Part shown: positions 53,079-61,361 of the stretch, one piece after another
Layout of the letters: each line of letters starts with the position of its first letter
Numbering within the stretch: the first letter of the stretch is position 1
Origin: an uncultured Anaerolineae bacterium
Lineage (GTDB): Bacteria > Chloroflexota > Anaerolineae > Promineifilales > Promineifilaceae
NCBI GenBank assembly: GCA_905479495.1
Contig: CAJQMR010000005.1
Span: 310,001-374,000, forward strand
Reading direction: 5' to 3'
DNA: 64,000 nucleotides
Program-made: the position numbers and the translations under genes
Notes under the pieces: model-generated
Seen by the model: the letters and a program-made list of their open reading frames with translations, nothing else
Told to the model about the DNA's origin: nothing
Databases searched by the model: none

Positions 53079-53112
53079 GGGCCACGCCAACCTTTCATGA
53101 TTGACGTGGCCC
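53079..53112 (-). terminator. Hairpin after the octaheme gene
   Basis: GGGCCACG pairs with CGTGGCCC about 20 bases beyond the minus-strand stop. No U-run follows, so it may stabilise the first-gene message or reduce read-through. Confidence 0.5.
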
Positions 53113-53131
53113 GGGGGAAATATATTCTTAT

Positions 53132-54397
53132 TTACGGTTCTTCTGTTGGTTCTGCTTCGGGTTCGGCAACAGGTTCTGTATGGTAACCAACAGCCATTGT
53201 TATTAATTCTTCATCTGTCTTTTCAAATGCCGAACCATCAGGATGGTGGCAGCCACGGCAGGCAAAGTCCAAACCTAACTCCGAAAGCGCCGTCGTTCCG
53301 TCCTCAGAGAATTGACCGATTTGGGTTGGATTAATTAGCATGAGATGCGTACGAATATCGCCGGTAAACTGGTCAGGGTCACCCAAAGCACTTTTGGTAA
53401 CGCGTGGCATATGGCAATCAATGCACTCGACTTTAATGGTCTGGTGGCCCGCTTCATAACTTGCATCCGCCAGATGGCAATTTTCGCAAGTCGTACGGGT
53501 CGTTTGGACTTCGTCATTTCTTAGCTGAACAACGCCAGTATGGGGATCGTGGCAGACAACACAGTCAAGCGCGATATGCTTGCTTTGGAATAGCTCTTCG
53601 TATTGCTCATGGTGTTGAATGAACCCATCAGACGCATTCACTTGTTCTGAGTCACCCCTTACGTGACAGCTCCCGCAAGATTCTGAGTCTCGATCAACAA
53701 TTGGACGAACCGTGATCGGGTTTTCTGCATGTAGACTGCCGGCACCGTGGCATTCTTCACACTGGATACCGCCAAAGGCCCAGGTACCAACTAGCCCTGG
53801 TCGCCCATCCTGATTCCCAATGGGACTGTACCCTGTGGTGTGGCAGGTGCCACAGTTGTATGGCAAGTTTTCTTCCCCTGCGTGATACCCTACCCAGTCG
53901 TCTCCTAAGTCAAGTTCAGGATTAAAGAAATTGTATTGGGTAGTTGCATTCTCATCTGCACCGGTAATGATGTAGCCATCTTGATCAATGAAACGCGCTT
54001 TCCAGTTGTAGCCCCCAATGACATAGCTAATATCATCCCAAGTGTAGCCTTCAGGTGGGCTGGGGATTTCGGTAAAGGGGTATTCAGGCGGTTGACCATC
54101 CACTACGCGGTTCAGCTTATAAGGATGACCACTTCTAGAGAAGACATCATAGATTTCTTGATGACATTCAGCACATGCCTCACTTCCTATAAATTCCGGT
54201 GGAGAGTAGCTTAAGCCATCTAATCCAGCTGGTCCGGGTACGCCTTGAGGGCCTTGTGCACCGGATGGTCCGGGCGGTCCTTGTTCACCAGCGAGGCCTT
54301 GGGGGCCTTCTGGCCCTGTTTCGCCGGCACAGGCAGCCAAAAATGTAACAACGGCCGTAATGCACAGCATCGTTAAGAACCATTGCTTCCGTTGCAT
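53132..54397 (-). CDS. Octaheme c-type cytochrome lipoprotein with collagen-like linker (paralogue)
   Basis: A 421-residue lipoprotein, the same length as its paralogue at 45618-46883. Signal peptide, lipobox FLAAC (Cys23), and collagen-like triplets (GPEGPQGLAGEQGPPGPSG and on, about eleven Gly-X-Y). Eight CxxCH motifs: CAECH, CGTCH, CEECH, CGSCH, CVVCH, CENCH, CIDCH, CRGCH. Shared blocks include PPEGYTWDDISYVIGGYNWK and GYIITGA. The start at 54397 has AGGAGG five bases upstream. It is the first gene of the minus-strand cytochrome operon. Both copies share the operator-like motif. The acceptor may be an extracellular metal, another cell or a soluble oxidant; this is not shown by sequence. 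Confidence 0.9.
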   Translation of the reverse strand: MQRKQWFLTMLCITAVVTFLAACAGETGPEGPQGLAGEQGPPGPSGAQGPQGVPGPAGLDGLSYSPPEFIGSEACAECHQEIYDVFSRSGHPYKLNRVVDGQPPEYPFTEIPSPPEGYTWDDISYVIGGYNWKARFIDQDGYIITGADENATTQYNFFNPELDLGDDWVGYHAGEENLPYNCGTCHTTGYSPIGNQDGRPGLVGTWAFGGIQCEECHGAGSLHAENPITVRPIVDRDSESCGSCHVRGDSEQVNASDGFIQHHEQYEELFQSKHIALDCVVCHDPHTGVVQLRNDEVQTTRTTCENCHLADASYEAGHQTIKVECIDCHMPRVTKSALGDPDQFTGDIRTHLMLINPTQIGQFSEDGTTALSELGLDFACRGCHHPDGSAFEKTDEELITMAVGYHTEPVAEPEAEPTEEP

Positions 54398-54472
54398 GGA
54401 GCCTCCTATTTTTTCCTCTTCAAGTTGATAATAGTATAAGCCGTTCTTATTTTTAGTTAATGTAATGTGCTC

Positions 54473-54478
54473 ATTATA
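54473..54478 (-). promoter_or_regulatory. -10 element of the minus-strand cytochrome operon
   Basis: On the minus strand TATAAT lies 36 bases after the start of the shared motif and about 76 bases before the ATG at 54397. No clear TTGACA-like -35 is seen, so the upstream motif may bind an activator. Confidence 0.45.
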
Positions 54479-54490
54479 GCTATGATAGTC

Positions 54491-54514
54491 TGATGGCCGT
54501 AATGACAAATGTCA
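54491..54514 (-). promoter_or_regulatory. Motif shared by both cytochrome operons (minus-strand copy)
   Basis: Read on the minus strand it is TGACATTTGTC followed by ATTACGGCCATCA, identical to the plus-strand copy (45300-45323) at 19 of 24 positions. It includes the palindrome ATGACA-WW-TGTCAT. Confidence 0.6.
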
Positions 54515-54730
54515 TCGACACAGGATGACAGACGTTCTCTGAATAGGGCCCACCTCTGGTGATAATAGGCAAAACTTATCTACAGACAGACGCATAAACA
54601 GTAAAAAGATTCCAATGATGGGCTGTAATGAAAAACATAAAGCGAATTGTGCGGAAAGTTATGACAGATCATGCATCAAGATTGCTTTTTTGGCAAACGG
54701 CCGTTTGTCGTTTAATTTGCCGAAATAAGG

Positions 54731-54796
54731 TATAATTTGACCTGATTTGTACCTGAAAATTGAAATAATTTACCACCTTGAAAATGGTGGTTTTTG
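54731..54796 (+). promoter_or_regulatory. Probable gyrA promoter and leader hairpin
   Basis: TATAAT at 54731-54736 is followed by a hairpin ACCACC/GGTGGT (54772-54791) and TTTTTG. If transcription starts near 54743, this hairpin lies in the leader and could act as an attenuator before gyrA. It could instead end a short upstream transcript. Confidence 0.4.
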
Positions 54797-54925
54797 CTTA
54801 GTTAAATATATGTTATTGGCTGGTAATTAAGTAGCGAACTGATTCACCAGTCTACTTACCTGATTACCCCGTTGCTCAATTAGCCAACCTATTATTATTA
54901 GAAAACCCTCTTTGGAGGTTCCGCC

Positions 54926-57490
54926 TTGGACGACAACAACATCGGAACAGTTAACCATATTGATATTAACCAGGAGATGCGAAATTCTTACCTGGATTAT
55001 GCCATGAGCGTTATCGTGGCCCGCGCCTTGCCTGATGCCCGCGATGGCCTGAAGCCCGTGCACCGGCGCATTTTGTATGCCATGTGGGACATGGGCATAC
55101 GGGCCACATCGCCGCACCGCAAGAGTGCTCGTATTGTGGGTGAGGTGTTAGGTAAATACCATCCACATAGCGATACGGCCGTTTACGACGCGATGGTGCG
55201 GATGGCCCAATACTTCTCCATGCGCTACGAATTGGTTGATGGCCAAGGTAACTTTGGTAGCGTTGATGGCGACAGCGCCGCCGCCATGCGCTACACCGAA
55301 GCCCGCCTGGCTCGGATTGCCCATGAGCTCCTCGAAGATATTGATAAAAACACCGTTGATTTCATTGCCAACTTCGATGATAGCCTGGAAGAGCCAGATT
55401 TACTGCCGGCCCGTTTGCCCAATCTCTTGCTCAACGGCTCTGCCGGTATTGCCGTGGGTATGGCCACCAACATTCCGCCGCACAACCTCACCGAACTATG
55501 TGAAGCGATTGCCTATCTCATTGAACGATATGACGACATAGACAATGTCACCTTAGAAGAACTGATGCAATTTGTCAAAGGGCCAGACTTCCCCACGGGC
55601 GGTCTTATCATTGGGAATGAAGGCATTCGCAGCGCCTACGCGACGGGGCGTGGCCGGGTTGTCATGCGCGCTAAAGCGGAAATCGAACCGCTGCCGCGCA
55701 ATCCCGACCGGCAGCGCATCAACATCACCGAAATACCGTTTCAGGTCAACAAAGCGATGCTCATTGAGCGTATGGCCGAGCTGGTGAACAAAGGCGTCAT
55801 CACCGATATTAGCGATTTGCGGGATGAATCTGACAAACGAGGCATTTCCATTGTTGTTGAGCTGAAGCGGCACACGCAGCCGTTGAAGGTGCTCAACCAG
55901 CTGTACAAACACACAGCCTTGCAAACGACCTTTGGGGTACAGATGCTGGCCCTGGTTGATAAACAGCCCAAGCTGCTCTCACTCAAGCGCGCTTTGCAGA
56001 TCCACATCGACCACCGCGTTGAGGTTATTACCCGGCGCACCCAGTTTGAGCTGGACAAGGCGCAAAAGCGGCAGCACATTTTGGTTGGTCTGCTCATCGC
56101 CCTAGAGCATTTGGATGATGTTATTGAAACGATTCGCCAATCGCCAGATGCCGATGTGGCGCGGGCCCAGTTGATGGAGCGATTTGGCCTGTCTGAAGCC
56201 CAGGCCAACGCCATTCTGGATATGCAGCTGCGCCGCCTGGCTGCTCTGGAACGGCAAAAAATTGAAAATGAGCACCGCGAAGTAACCGCCCACATTGAAT
56301 ATCTGGAAGGTTTATTGGCCGACAAAAAGAAAATTTTGGGCTTGATTCTGGAAGATATCAATGAGCTAAAAGAAAAATACGGCGACGAAAGATCGTCACA
56401 AATTATGCTGGGCATGGATGCCGACCTGAACATGGAAGATCTGATTCAGGATGAAGATGTGCTCATTTCCATTACCCGGCGCGGCTTCATGAAGCGCACC
56501 CCGGTGGCTGCCTATCGCATTCAGGCGCGGGGTGGCAAGGGGCTCATTGGCATGGGCCGTCGTGATGAAGACCAGCTGGAGCATCTTTTTGCCGCTGGAT
56601 CGCTCAATACCATTTTGTTCTTCTCCGATCGGGGCAAGGTGTATGCGGAAAAGGCATACAATATCCCCGAACTGGATCGCACGGCCAAGGGCACATCGCT
56701 GATGAATATTTTGCCGCTGATGCCCGAAGAGAATATTACGGCCGCTTTGCCTGTGCACAGCTTTGAAGATGCCGAATACCTCACCATGATCACCCGCAAA
56801 GGGCGGATCAAGCGGGTGGAGGTGAACGTCTTTGAAAATGTGCGCCCCAGTGGCCTTATCGCGGTGAATCTGGATGACGACGATAGCCTGGGTTGGGTGA
56901 AGCTGACCGAGGGCGAACAAGACCTCATCATTGTGAGCGAGCAGGGCAAGGGCATTCGCTTTAGCGAGGAAGATGTGCGGCCAATGGGACGCAACGCTGC
57001 CGGGGTTAATGCCATCCGCCTGGATGATTGGGACCGCGTGGCTGGGGCCGATGTGGTGCTGCCCGACGATGATTTGTTGGTGATTACCGAGAAAGGCTAT
57101 GGCAAGCGCACGCCGCTAGATGAATATCGGCAGCAAAACCGGTATGGGCAGGGCGTGCGGGCGATGGTGCTGACGCCAGAACGTACCGGTAAGATTGTGA
57201 GCGCTCGCGTGGTGGCCGCTGGTGATGAAGTTACCTGCATCTCGGCCAACGGCATTATTTTACGAACCGCTACCGATGTGATTTCACAGCAAGGCCGCTC
57301 AACGCAGGGCGTGCGGGTGATGGATTTGCGTGCCGGTGACACGGTGGCCTCTGTTGCTGTGATTCGTGAAGGTCGATTGTCACAGGTGAACGGGGACGGG
57401 GATGACGCGGCTGAAGCCGAAAAAACAGAAACGCCGTCCGAACAAAATGGGGCCAATGCGGGTGTGGCTGTGAGTGATGCCACTGGCTGA
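54926..57490 (+). CDS. gyrA: DNA gyrase subunit A
   Basis: An 854-residue GyrA with a TTG start and GGAGG eight bases upstream. The winged-helix domain has the catalytic Tyr in [10 protein letters not shown], and the C-terminal beta-pinwheel has a GyrA-box-like RGGKG ([10 protein letters not shown]). GyrA with GyrB introduces negative supercoils. The quinolone-region sequence reads [13 protein letters not shown]. coli has KYHPHGDSAVYD, so Gly81 is Ser and Ser83 is Thr. Residues T-A-V here are encoded by the repeated palindrome ACGGCCGTT. The C-terminus is acidic and Ala-rich. Confidence 0.97.
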   Translation: MDDNNIGTVNHIDINQEMRNSYLDYAMSVIVARALPDARDGLKPVHRRILYAMWDMGIRATSPHRKSARIVGEVLGKYHPHSDTAVYDAMVRMAQYFSMRYELVDGQGNFGSVDGDSAAAMRYTEARLARIAHELLEDIDKNTVDFIANFDDSLEEPDLLPARLPNLLLNGSAGIAVGMATNIPPHNLTELCEAIAYLIERYDDIDNVTLEELMQFVKGPDFPTGGLIIGNEGIRSAYATGRGRVVMRAKAEIEPLPRNPDRQRINITEIPFQVNKAMLIERMAELVNKGVITDISDLRDESDKRGISIVVELKRHTQPLKVLNQLYKHTALQTTFGVQMLALVDKQPKLLSLKRALQIHIDHRVEVITRRTQFELDKAQKRQHILVGLLIALEHLDDVIETIRQSPDADVARAQLMERFGLSEAQANAILDMQLRRLAALERQKIENEHREVTAHIEYLEGLLADKKKILGLILEDINELKEKYGDERSSQIMLGMDADLNMEDLIQDEDVLISITRRGFMKRTPVAAYRIQARGGKGLIGMGRRDEDQLEHLFAAGSLNTILFFSDRGKVYAEKAYNIPELDRTAKGTSLMNILPLMPEENITAALPVHSFEDAEYLTMITRKGRIKRVEVNVFENVRPSGLIAVNLDDDDSLGWVKLTEGEQDLIIVSEQGKGIRFSEEDVRPMGRNAAGVNAIRLDDWDRVAGADVVLPDDDLLVITEKGYGKRTPLDEYRQQNRYGQGVRAMVLTPERTGKIVSARVVAAGDEVTCISANGIILRTATDVISQQGRSTQGVRVMDLRAGDTVASVAVIREGRLSQVNGDGDDAAEAEKTETPSEQNGANAGVAVSDATG

Positions 57491-57520
57491 TAATCTGACG
57501 TTTTTACTGATTGTTAAGAA

Positions 57521-57549
57521 GGAGCACCTGTTTGGTGCTCTTTTTTTAT
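57521..57549 (+). terminator. Rho-independent terminator of gyrA
   Basis: GAGCACC pairs with GGTGCTC around TGTTT and is followed by seven T, 32 bases after the gyrA stop. Confidence 0.9.
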
Positions 57550-57760
57550 GGGAAAATTGGGGGAGTAACGGCCGTTTCCCGCCTATTTCCTATGTCATTC
57601 CTGTCTGGGGCACCTTATACTTGAACACGGTGATGCATGCGCTGTTGGTATGAGGGCTAACTGCCATGCAATCAAAAACTAGATTATTATGGCTCATTGG
57701 GAATGCGCAGAAGCACACATCATGCCAATCTCAATCCCATTCGCCCTTACAGGAAAACTA

Positions 57761-59104
57761 ATGTCAACTGGCCAACTTATGAAGCTTCTGTCGCCCGTCA
57801 TGAAGCTAGAAGAATTGGGAATTCCGACAGGCTTAATTCAGGATATTATCTTTCGACTGCTTTTTAACGAAAGTGATGTAAACATTGCCCGCTTTTCTGA
57901 AGTTTTGGGTATTCATCCCAGTTTGGTAGATGAATTGCTGGCCCGGATGAAGCAAGAGCATTTGGTTGAGGTGGTGCGTGCTGGCGGTCTGGGCAGCTTG
58001 AGTTTTACCTATGGTCTTACCGAAGCAGGCACCAAGCGCGCCCGCGACTCGTTTGAGCGCAGCCAGTACGTGGGCCGCGTGCCCGTCTCGCTGGAAAAGT
58101 ACACCAGAGCGATTTTGCTGCAATCGAAGCGCGAGCAGCGCATTACGCCGGTACAGGTAAAGCAGGCACTCAGCTTTTTGATTTTGCCCGATGACTTTGA
58201 CCGTCGCCTGGGACCTGCCGTGAACGCTGGCTCCTCTCTCTTTTTGTATGGGCCACCCGGCAATGGTAAGACAACGATTGCCCAGGCGATTGCCAAGCTT
58301 ATTGCGCGTGACTCGCCCATCTGGCTGCCCGATGCCATTACGGTGGGGGGACAAGTTATTCGGGTGTTTGATCCGTTGGTACACACGCCGATTACCCAGG
58401 AAGAAGCTGCCTTTCATACCGCCAATTTGAACATGAACAACGGCCGTACCGAAAAAGCAAAATACGATCAGCGTTGGCGGCTGTTTGAGCGCCCGGCTGT
58501 GATGGTTGGTGGAGAATTGACAATGGACTCCTTAGATTTGCGCTATGAGCCCATTGCCAAAGTGTATGAAGCGCCGCTTCAGCTCAAGGCCAACGGCGGC
58601 ATGTTCCTTATCGATGACTTTGGCCGTCAGCAAATTAGCCCGCAAGAACTGCTGAACCGCTGGATTGTTCCCCTGGAGAGCGGCATCGACTTTTTACGAC
58701 TGCAATCGGGACAAAGCCTGGAGGTTCCCTTCCGCCAGTTCATTGTTTTTTCTACCAATCTAGACCCAATGCAGCTGGTAGACGGCGCGTTTTTGCGGCG
58801 TATTCAGATGAAAGTGGAAGTTGGTGGTCCGAGCGAGAAGCTGTTCTACCAGATCTTTACGGAATCTTGTAAGGCATTCAGCGTGCCGTTCGATAAAAAG
58901 ACCTTTGTACATTTGTTGCAAAAATGGTATCGGGGGCCAAATCGGGTGATGCAAGCGGTGCATCCGCGCGATCTGGTAAAAACCGTCATTTCCATTTGCA
59001 ACTATGACGGCACCACACCTCGGCTGACACCGGAGCTGATTGATGAGGCGTGTGAAAGCTATTTTGTGGATGGGAATATGGCGGCAACGCTGGCGGATCA
59101 ATAA
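57761..59104 (+). CDS. AAA-family ATPase with winged-helix-like N-terminus
   Basis: A 447-residue protein. I choose the ATG at 57761, five bases after AGGAAAA; longer frames are possible. The first 150 residues look like a winged-helix region (GIHPSLVDELLARMKQEHLV). The ATPase domain has Walker A LYGPPGNGKTTIAQAIAKLI, Walker B GGMFLIDDFGRQQ, sensor-1 Asn in IVFSTNLDP and an Arg finger candidate in GAFLRRIQMK. The type resembles stand-alone AAA proteins of the MoxR/RavA neighbourhood, likely acting as a chaperone or remodeller. No partner VWA gene is next to it. Confidence 0.8.
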   Translation: MSTGQLMKLLSPVMKLEELGIPTGLIQDIIFRLLFNESDVNIARFSEVLGIHPSLVDELLARMKQEHLVEVVRAGGLGSLSFTYGLTEAGTKRARDSFERSQYVGRVPVSLEKYTRAILLQSKREQRITPVQVKQALSFLILPDDFDRRLGPAVNAGSSLFLYGPPGNGKTTIAQAIAKLIARDSPIWLPDAITVGGQVIRVFDPLVHTPITQEEAAFHTANLNMNNGRTEKAKYDQRWRLFERPAVMVGGELTMDSLDLRYEPIAKVYEAPLQLKANGGMFLIDDFGRQQISPQELLNRWIVPLESGIDFLRLQSGQSLEVPFRQFIVFSTNLDPMQLVDGAFLRRIQMKVEVGGPSEKLFYQIFTESCKAFSVPFDKKTFVHLLQKWYRGPNRVMQAVHPRDLVKTVISICNYDGTTPRLTPELIDEACESYFVDGNMAATLADQ

Positions 59105-59148
59105 TCGGTGTTCTAGCCACATATCAGTTTGAGCGAGAAAAGAAAAAT

Positions 59149-59222
59149 AGGACACAGATTAACACAGATAGACACTGATTTTTGTTTTTTATCTGTGTAA
59201 ACCAGTGTTCATCAGTGTCCAA
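59149..59222. repeat. Intergenic inverted repeat, GGACACAGATT type
   Basis: GGACACAGATTAACACAGAT on the left pairs imperfectly with ATCAGTGTCC and preceding bases on the right. It is a close relative of 63760-63829. Confidence 0.7.
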
Positions 59223-59269
59223 TTCCAAAAGTGATATGTAGCTAGATCGCGCTTGGACTTCAATAATGT

Positions 59270-59309
59270 GCCTCCCGCTGGAACTGTTCTGGCGGGAGGC
59301 TTTGGTTTT
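59270..59309. terminator. Hairpin terminator between convergent genes
   Basis: GCCTCCCGC pairs with GCGGGAGGC around 13 bases, followed on the plus strand by TTTGGTTTTAG. It can serve the AAA gene and, on the other strand, degV. Confidence 0.75.
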
Positions 59310-60159
59310 AGTTGGCGAAGAAGACGATGCCTAGCGCTTTGGGGCCAACATGGGCACCCACCACCGGGCTGAGTTCCACAATGTGAATTTCTTCTGGCTG
59401 TAACAGCTGCTTAAGTTCGCCGTACAGTTTTTCGGCATCGGCTGCGGCGGAGGCATGAATTACGGCCGTTTTAATTCCCGACTGCCCTGCCATTTCTGTT
59501 TTGGCCACATCCATCAGGTGGGCCAGCGCCTTCTTTTTGGTGCGTACGGAAGCCAGTGGTTCGATTTTGCCATCGACCAGATGCAGAATGGGCTTGATGG
59601 AAAGCATGGAGCCAATGAGCCGCTGTGCCCCACCGATGCGACCGCCGCGATGCAAAAATTCCAGCGTATCCACCACAAACAGCACCCGCGTCTTTTTCAC
59701 CAGGGCGCGGGCCGCTTCGGCCGCTTCTTTGTAATCTGCCCCGTTTTCAATGGCGCGGGCCGCAGCCAGCGCCATGTAACCCAGCCCCATGGCGGCAGAC
59801 TCTGAATCCACAATCTCGATGGGGAAATCTTCCATCATGTCGGCGGCTGCCTGGGCTGAAGCTTGGGTGCCGCTGAGTGATTTGGAGATGAGAACGGCCA
59901 CGATGGAATCGGCCGTTTCCGCTACTTTAGAGAAAAATTCATGGAATTCGCCTGCTGACGGCTGCGAGGTGGTGGGCATCTCTTTGGCATTAGACAGGCG
60001 CTGGTAAAAGGCATCGGGCTTAATGTCTATGTCATCACGCAGACTGGTGCCTTCCCAGTTAAGAATCTGGGGAATGACGTGAATATTGTATTGGTCAACC
60101 AGGGCCGGGGGAATGTAAGCGGTGCTGTCTACCACAACCGCAACCTTTGCTTTGCTCAT
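59308..60159 (-). CDS. DegV-family fatty-acid-binding protein
   Basis: A 283-residue DegV protein. It opens KVAVVVDSTAYIPPALVDQY, followed by a TSQPSAGEF motif and a GSMLSIKPILHLVDGKIEPL motif that binds lipid. In Gram-positive bacteria such proteins (FakB) hold a fatty acid for phosphorylation by the kinase FakA. No FakA gene is in this window. GAGGAG lies nine bases before the ATG and can pair with an upstream CTCCTC in a structured leader. Confidence 0.93.
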   Translation of the reverse strand: MSKAKVAVVVDSTAYIPPALVDQYNIHVIPQILNWEGTSLRDDIDIKPDAFYQRLSNAKEMPTTSQPSAGEFHEFFSKVAETADSIVAVLISKSLSGTQASAQAAADMMEDFPIEIVDSESAAMGLGYMALAAARAIENGADYKEAAEAARALVKKTRVLFVVDTLEFLHRGGRIGGAQRLIGSMLSIKPILHLVDGKIEPLASVRTKKKALAHLMDVAKTEMAGQSGIKTAVIHASAAADAEKLYGELKQLLQPEEIHIVELSPVVGAHVGPKALGIVFFAN

Positions 60160-60168
60160 GGGTGGGAT

Positions 60169-60262
60169 CTCCTCTTGTTTACTTGCTTCCAGGTTTCTTG
60201 ATAAACAAATGAGGAGTCAGGCATCCTCAGATGCCGGTCGCATTTGAGAATGCTCCCTCCTC
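60169..60262 (-). promoter_or_regulatory. Structured degV leader that may sequester the ribosome binding site
   Basis: On the minus strand GAGGAG (60257-60262) can pair with CTCCTC (60211-60216) and enclose either two small hairpins (GCATT/AATGC and GGCATC/GATGCC) or one long hairpin. The same CTCCTC is complementary to the ribosome binding site GAGGAG (60169-60174) of degV, so two exclusive pairings are possible. Confidence 0.4.
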
Positions 60263-60298
60263 AAGTGAGTGCTTACGTTTTACCACATAGTTGTTTAG

Positions 60299-60320
60299 AA
60301 GGGAAACGGCCGTTTCCCTT
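60299..60320. repeat. 22-bp perfect palindrome around AACGGCCGTT
   Basis: AAGGGAAACGG and its complement meet at the centre. It is the longest perfect palindromic copy of the repeated AACGGCCGTT site that I found in the window. Confidence 0.8.
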
Positions 60321-60453
60321 TACGCTGCTAATAGTAACCCATTACTTGCCAAACCGTTTTGCCATCATTTGAAAATTTCATTTTTAGGGTGATTGCTAAA
60401 ATATTGATACAATAGTTTTCCCAAATCAATTTGGGACTATCCCCAAACTCGTA

Positions 60454-60514
60454 AAGACCCTAAGGGTTTGGTAGCAGCAAATCTTACCGACTGAAAGCAA
60501 ACCCTTAGGGTCTC
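60454..60514. repeat. Inverted repeat AGACCCTAAGGGTTTG
   Basis: Sixteen-base arms (AGACCCTAAGGGTTTG and its complement CAAACCCTTAGGGTCT) surround a loop of about 28 bases, just before the alpha/beta hydrolase gene. The AAGGGTTT words resemble other interspersed repeats. It could be a leader hairpin. Confidence 0.6.
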
Positions 60515-60546
60515 TGTACAATCTATTTTTAGGAAGAGATAACCGA

Positions 60547-61266
60547 ATGAATCGAGAATATCATCGTTGGTATAGCCCATCGCTGGAACGTGATATGGAG
60601 CTACTGGTCTTTGGCCACAGCGGCGCCAGAGTGTTGGTGTTTCCCACCTCCAAAGGGCGCTTTTACGAATGGGAAGACCGGGGCATGATGCAGCTGCTGG
60701 GGCATCACATTAATCAGGGCTGGCTGCAAGTTTACTGTGTAGACAGTGTGGATGCCGAAAGCTGGTATGCCTACTGGAAGCACCCCGGTGCCCGTGCCTG
60801 GCGGCAGGTACAGTATGAAAACTATTTGGTCAGTGAAGTGCTGCCGCTTTCCTGGCAAAAGAATCAAAACCCATTTTTGATCACCGTCGGGGCCAGCTTT
60901 GGCGCGTATCATGCGGTGAACCTAGCGCTGCGACGACCAGACCTGGTTAGCCGCACCATTGGCCTCAGCGGCATCTACGACATTTCGCGCTGGGCCGACG
61001 GACACGGCGGTGGTCATATTTATGCCAATAATCCCGTTGCCTACATTCCCAATGAGCATGACCACGAGCGGCTGGAACTGCTGCGCCGGTTGGACATCAT
61101 TCTGGCTGTGGGGCGGGATGACGGGCTGCGGGCCAACAATGAGCAGCTTTCTGCGGCGCTGTGGCAGAAGGACATTGGCAATGCGCTGCGCATTTGGGAT
61201 GGCTGGAGCCACGATTGGCCGTATTGGGAGAAGATGCTGTTGACGTATATTGGGGGGCATGACTAG
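60547..61266 (+). CDS. Alpha/beta-hydrolase (esterase-like)
   Basis: A 239-residue alpha/beta-hydrolase. The nucleophile elbow is VGASFGAYHAVNLAL (Ser about 118) and a likely catalytic His is in GWSHDWPYWEKM near the C-terminus. It resembles the COG4947 esterase group. GGAAGAG lies about six bases before the ATG. Its nearest downstream neighbours are two ATP-grasp ligases on the same strand, so it may hydrolyse or transfer a product of theirs. The family's substrate is unknown. Confidence 0.83.
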   Translation: MNREYHRWYSPSLERDMELLVFGHSGARVLVFPTSKGRFYEWEDRGMMQLLGHHINQGWLQVYCVDSVDAESWYAYWKHPGARAWRQVQYENYLVSEVLPLSWQKNQNPFLITVGASFGAYHAVNLALRRPDLVSRTIGLSGIYDISRWADGHGGGHIYANNPVAYIPNEHDHERLELLRRLDIILAVGRDDGLRANNEQLSAALWQKDIGNALRIWDGWSHDWPYWEKMLLTYIGGHD

Positions 61267-61269
61267 AGA

Positions 61270-61330
61270 AGTGGCTGGTGATTAGTGGCTAGTTGCCAGT
61301 AGCACGCACCTTGTCACTAGCCCACTAACG
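61270..61330. repeat. Intergenic imperfect inverted repeat, GTGGCTAGT type
   Basis: GTGGCTGGTGATTAGTGGCT on the left and GTCACTAGCCCAC on the right. It fills the spacer between the hydrolase and ATP-grasp genes and recalls the palindrome at 26042-26080. Confidence 0.5.
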
Positions 61331-61361
61331 AACTTGCAAACTAATACAAGGAGAGGGACGC

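Larger units (their letters stand above)
54398..54925. other. Divergent regulatory region between the cytochrome operon and gyrA
   Basis: The cytochrome side holds a TATAAT on the minus strand (54473-54478) and the shared motif at 54491-54514. The gyrA side has AAACGGCCGTTT (around 54700), a TATAAT (54731-54736) and a hairpin with U-run (54772-54796). No gene is seen. Confidence 0.6.
60160..60546. other. Divergent region with structured leader and hairpins
   Basis: It contains the degV leader hairpin (60211-60262), a 22-bp palindrome at 60299-60320 and a 16-base-arm hairpin at about 60454-60514. The alpha/beta hydrolase gene starts just beyond, and no further gene is seen. Confidence 0.55.

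Noticed and set aside
60211..60262. Purine-type riboswitch before degV
   Set aside because: Three-way junction with complementary loops was considered, but the conserved junction sequences of purine riboswitches are missing and a single long hairpin also fits.
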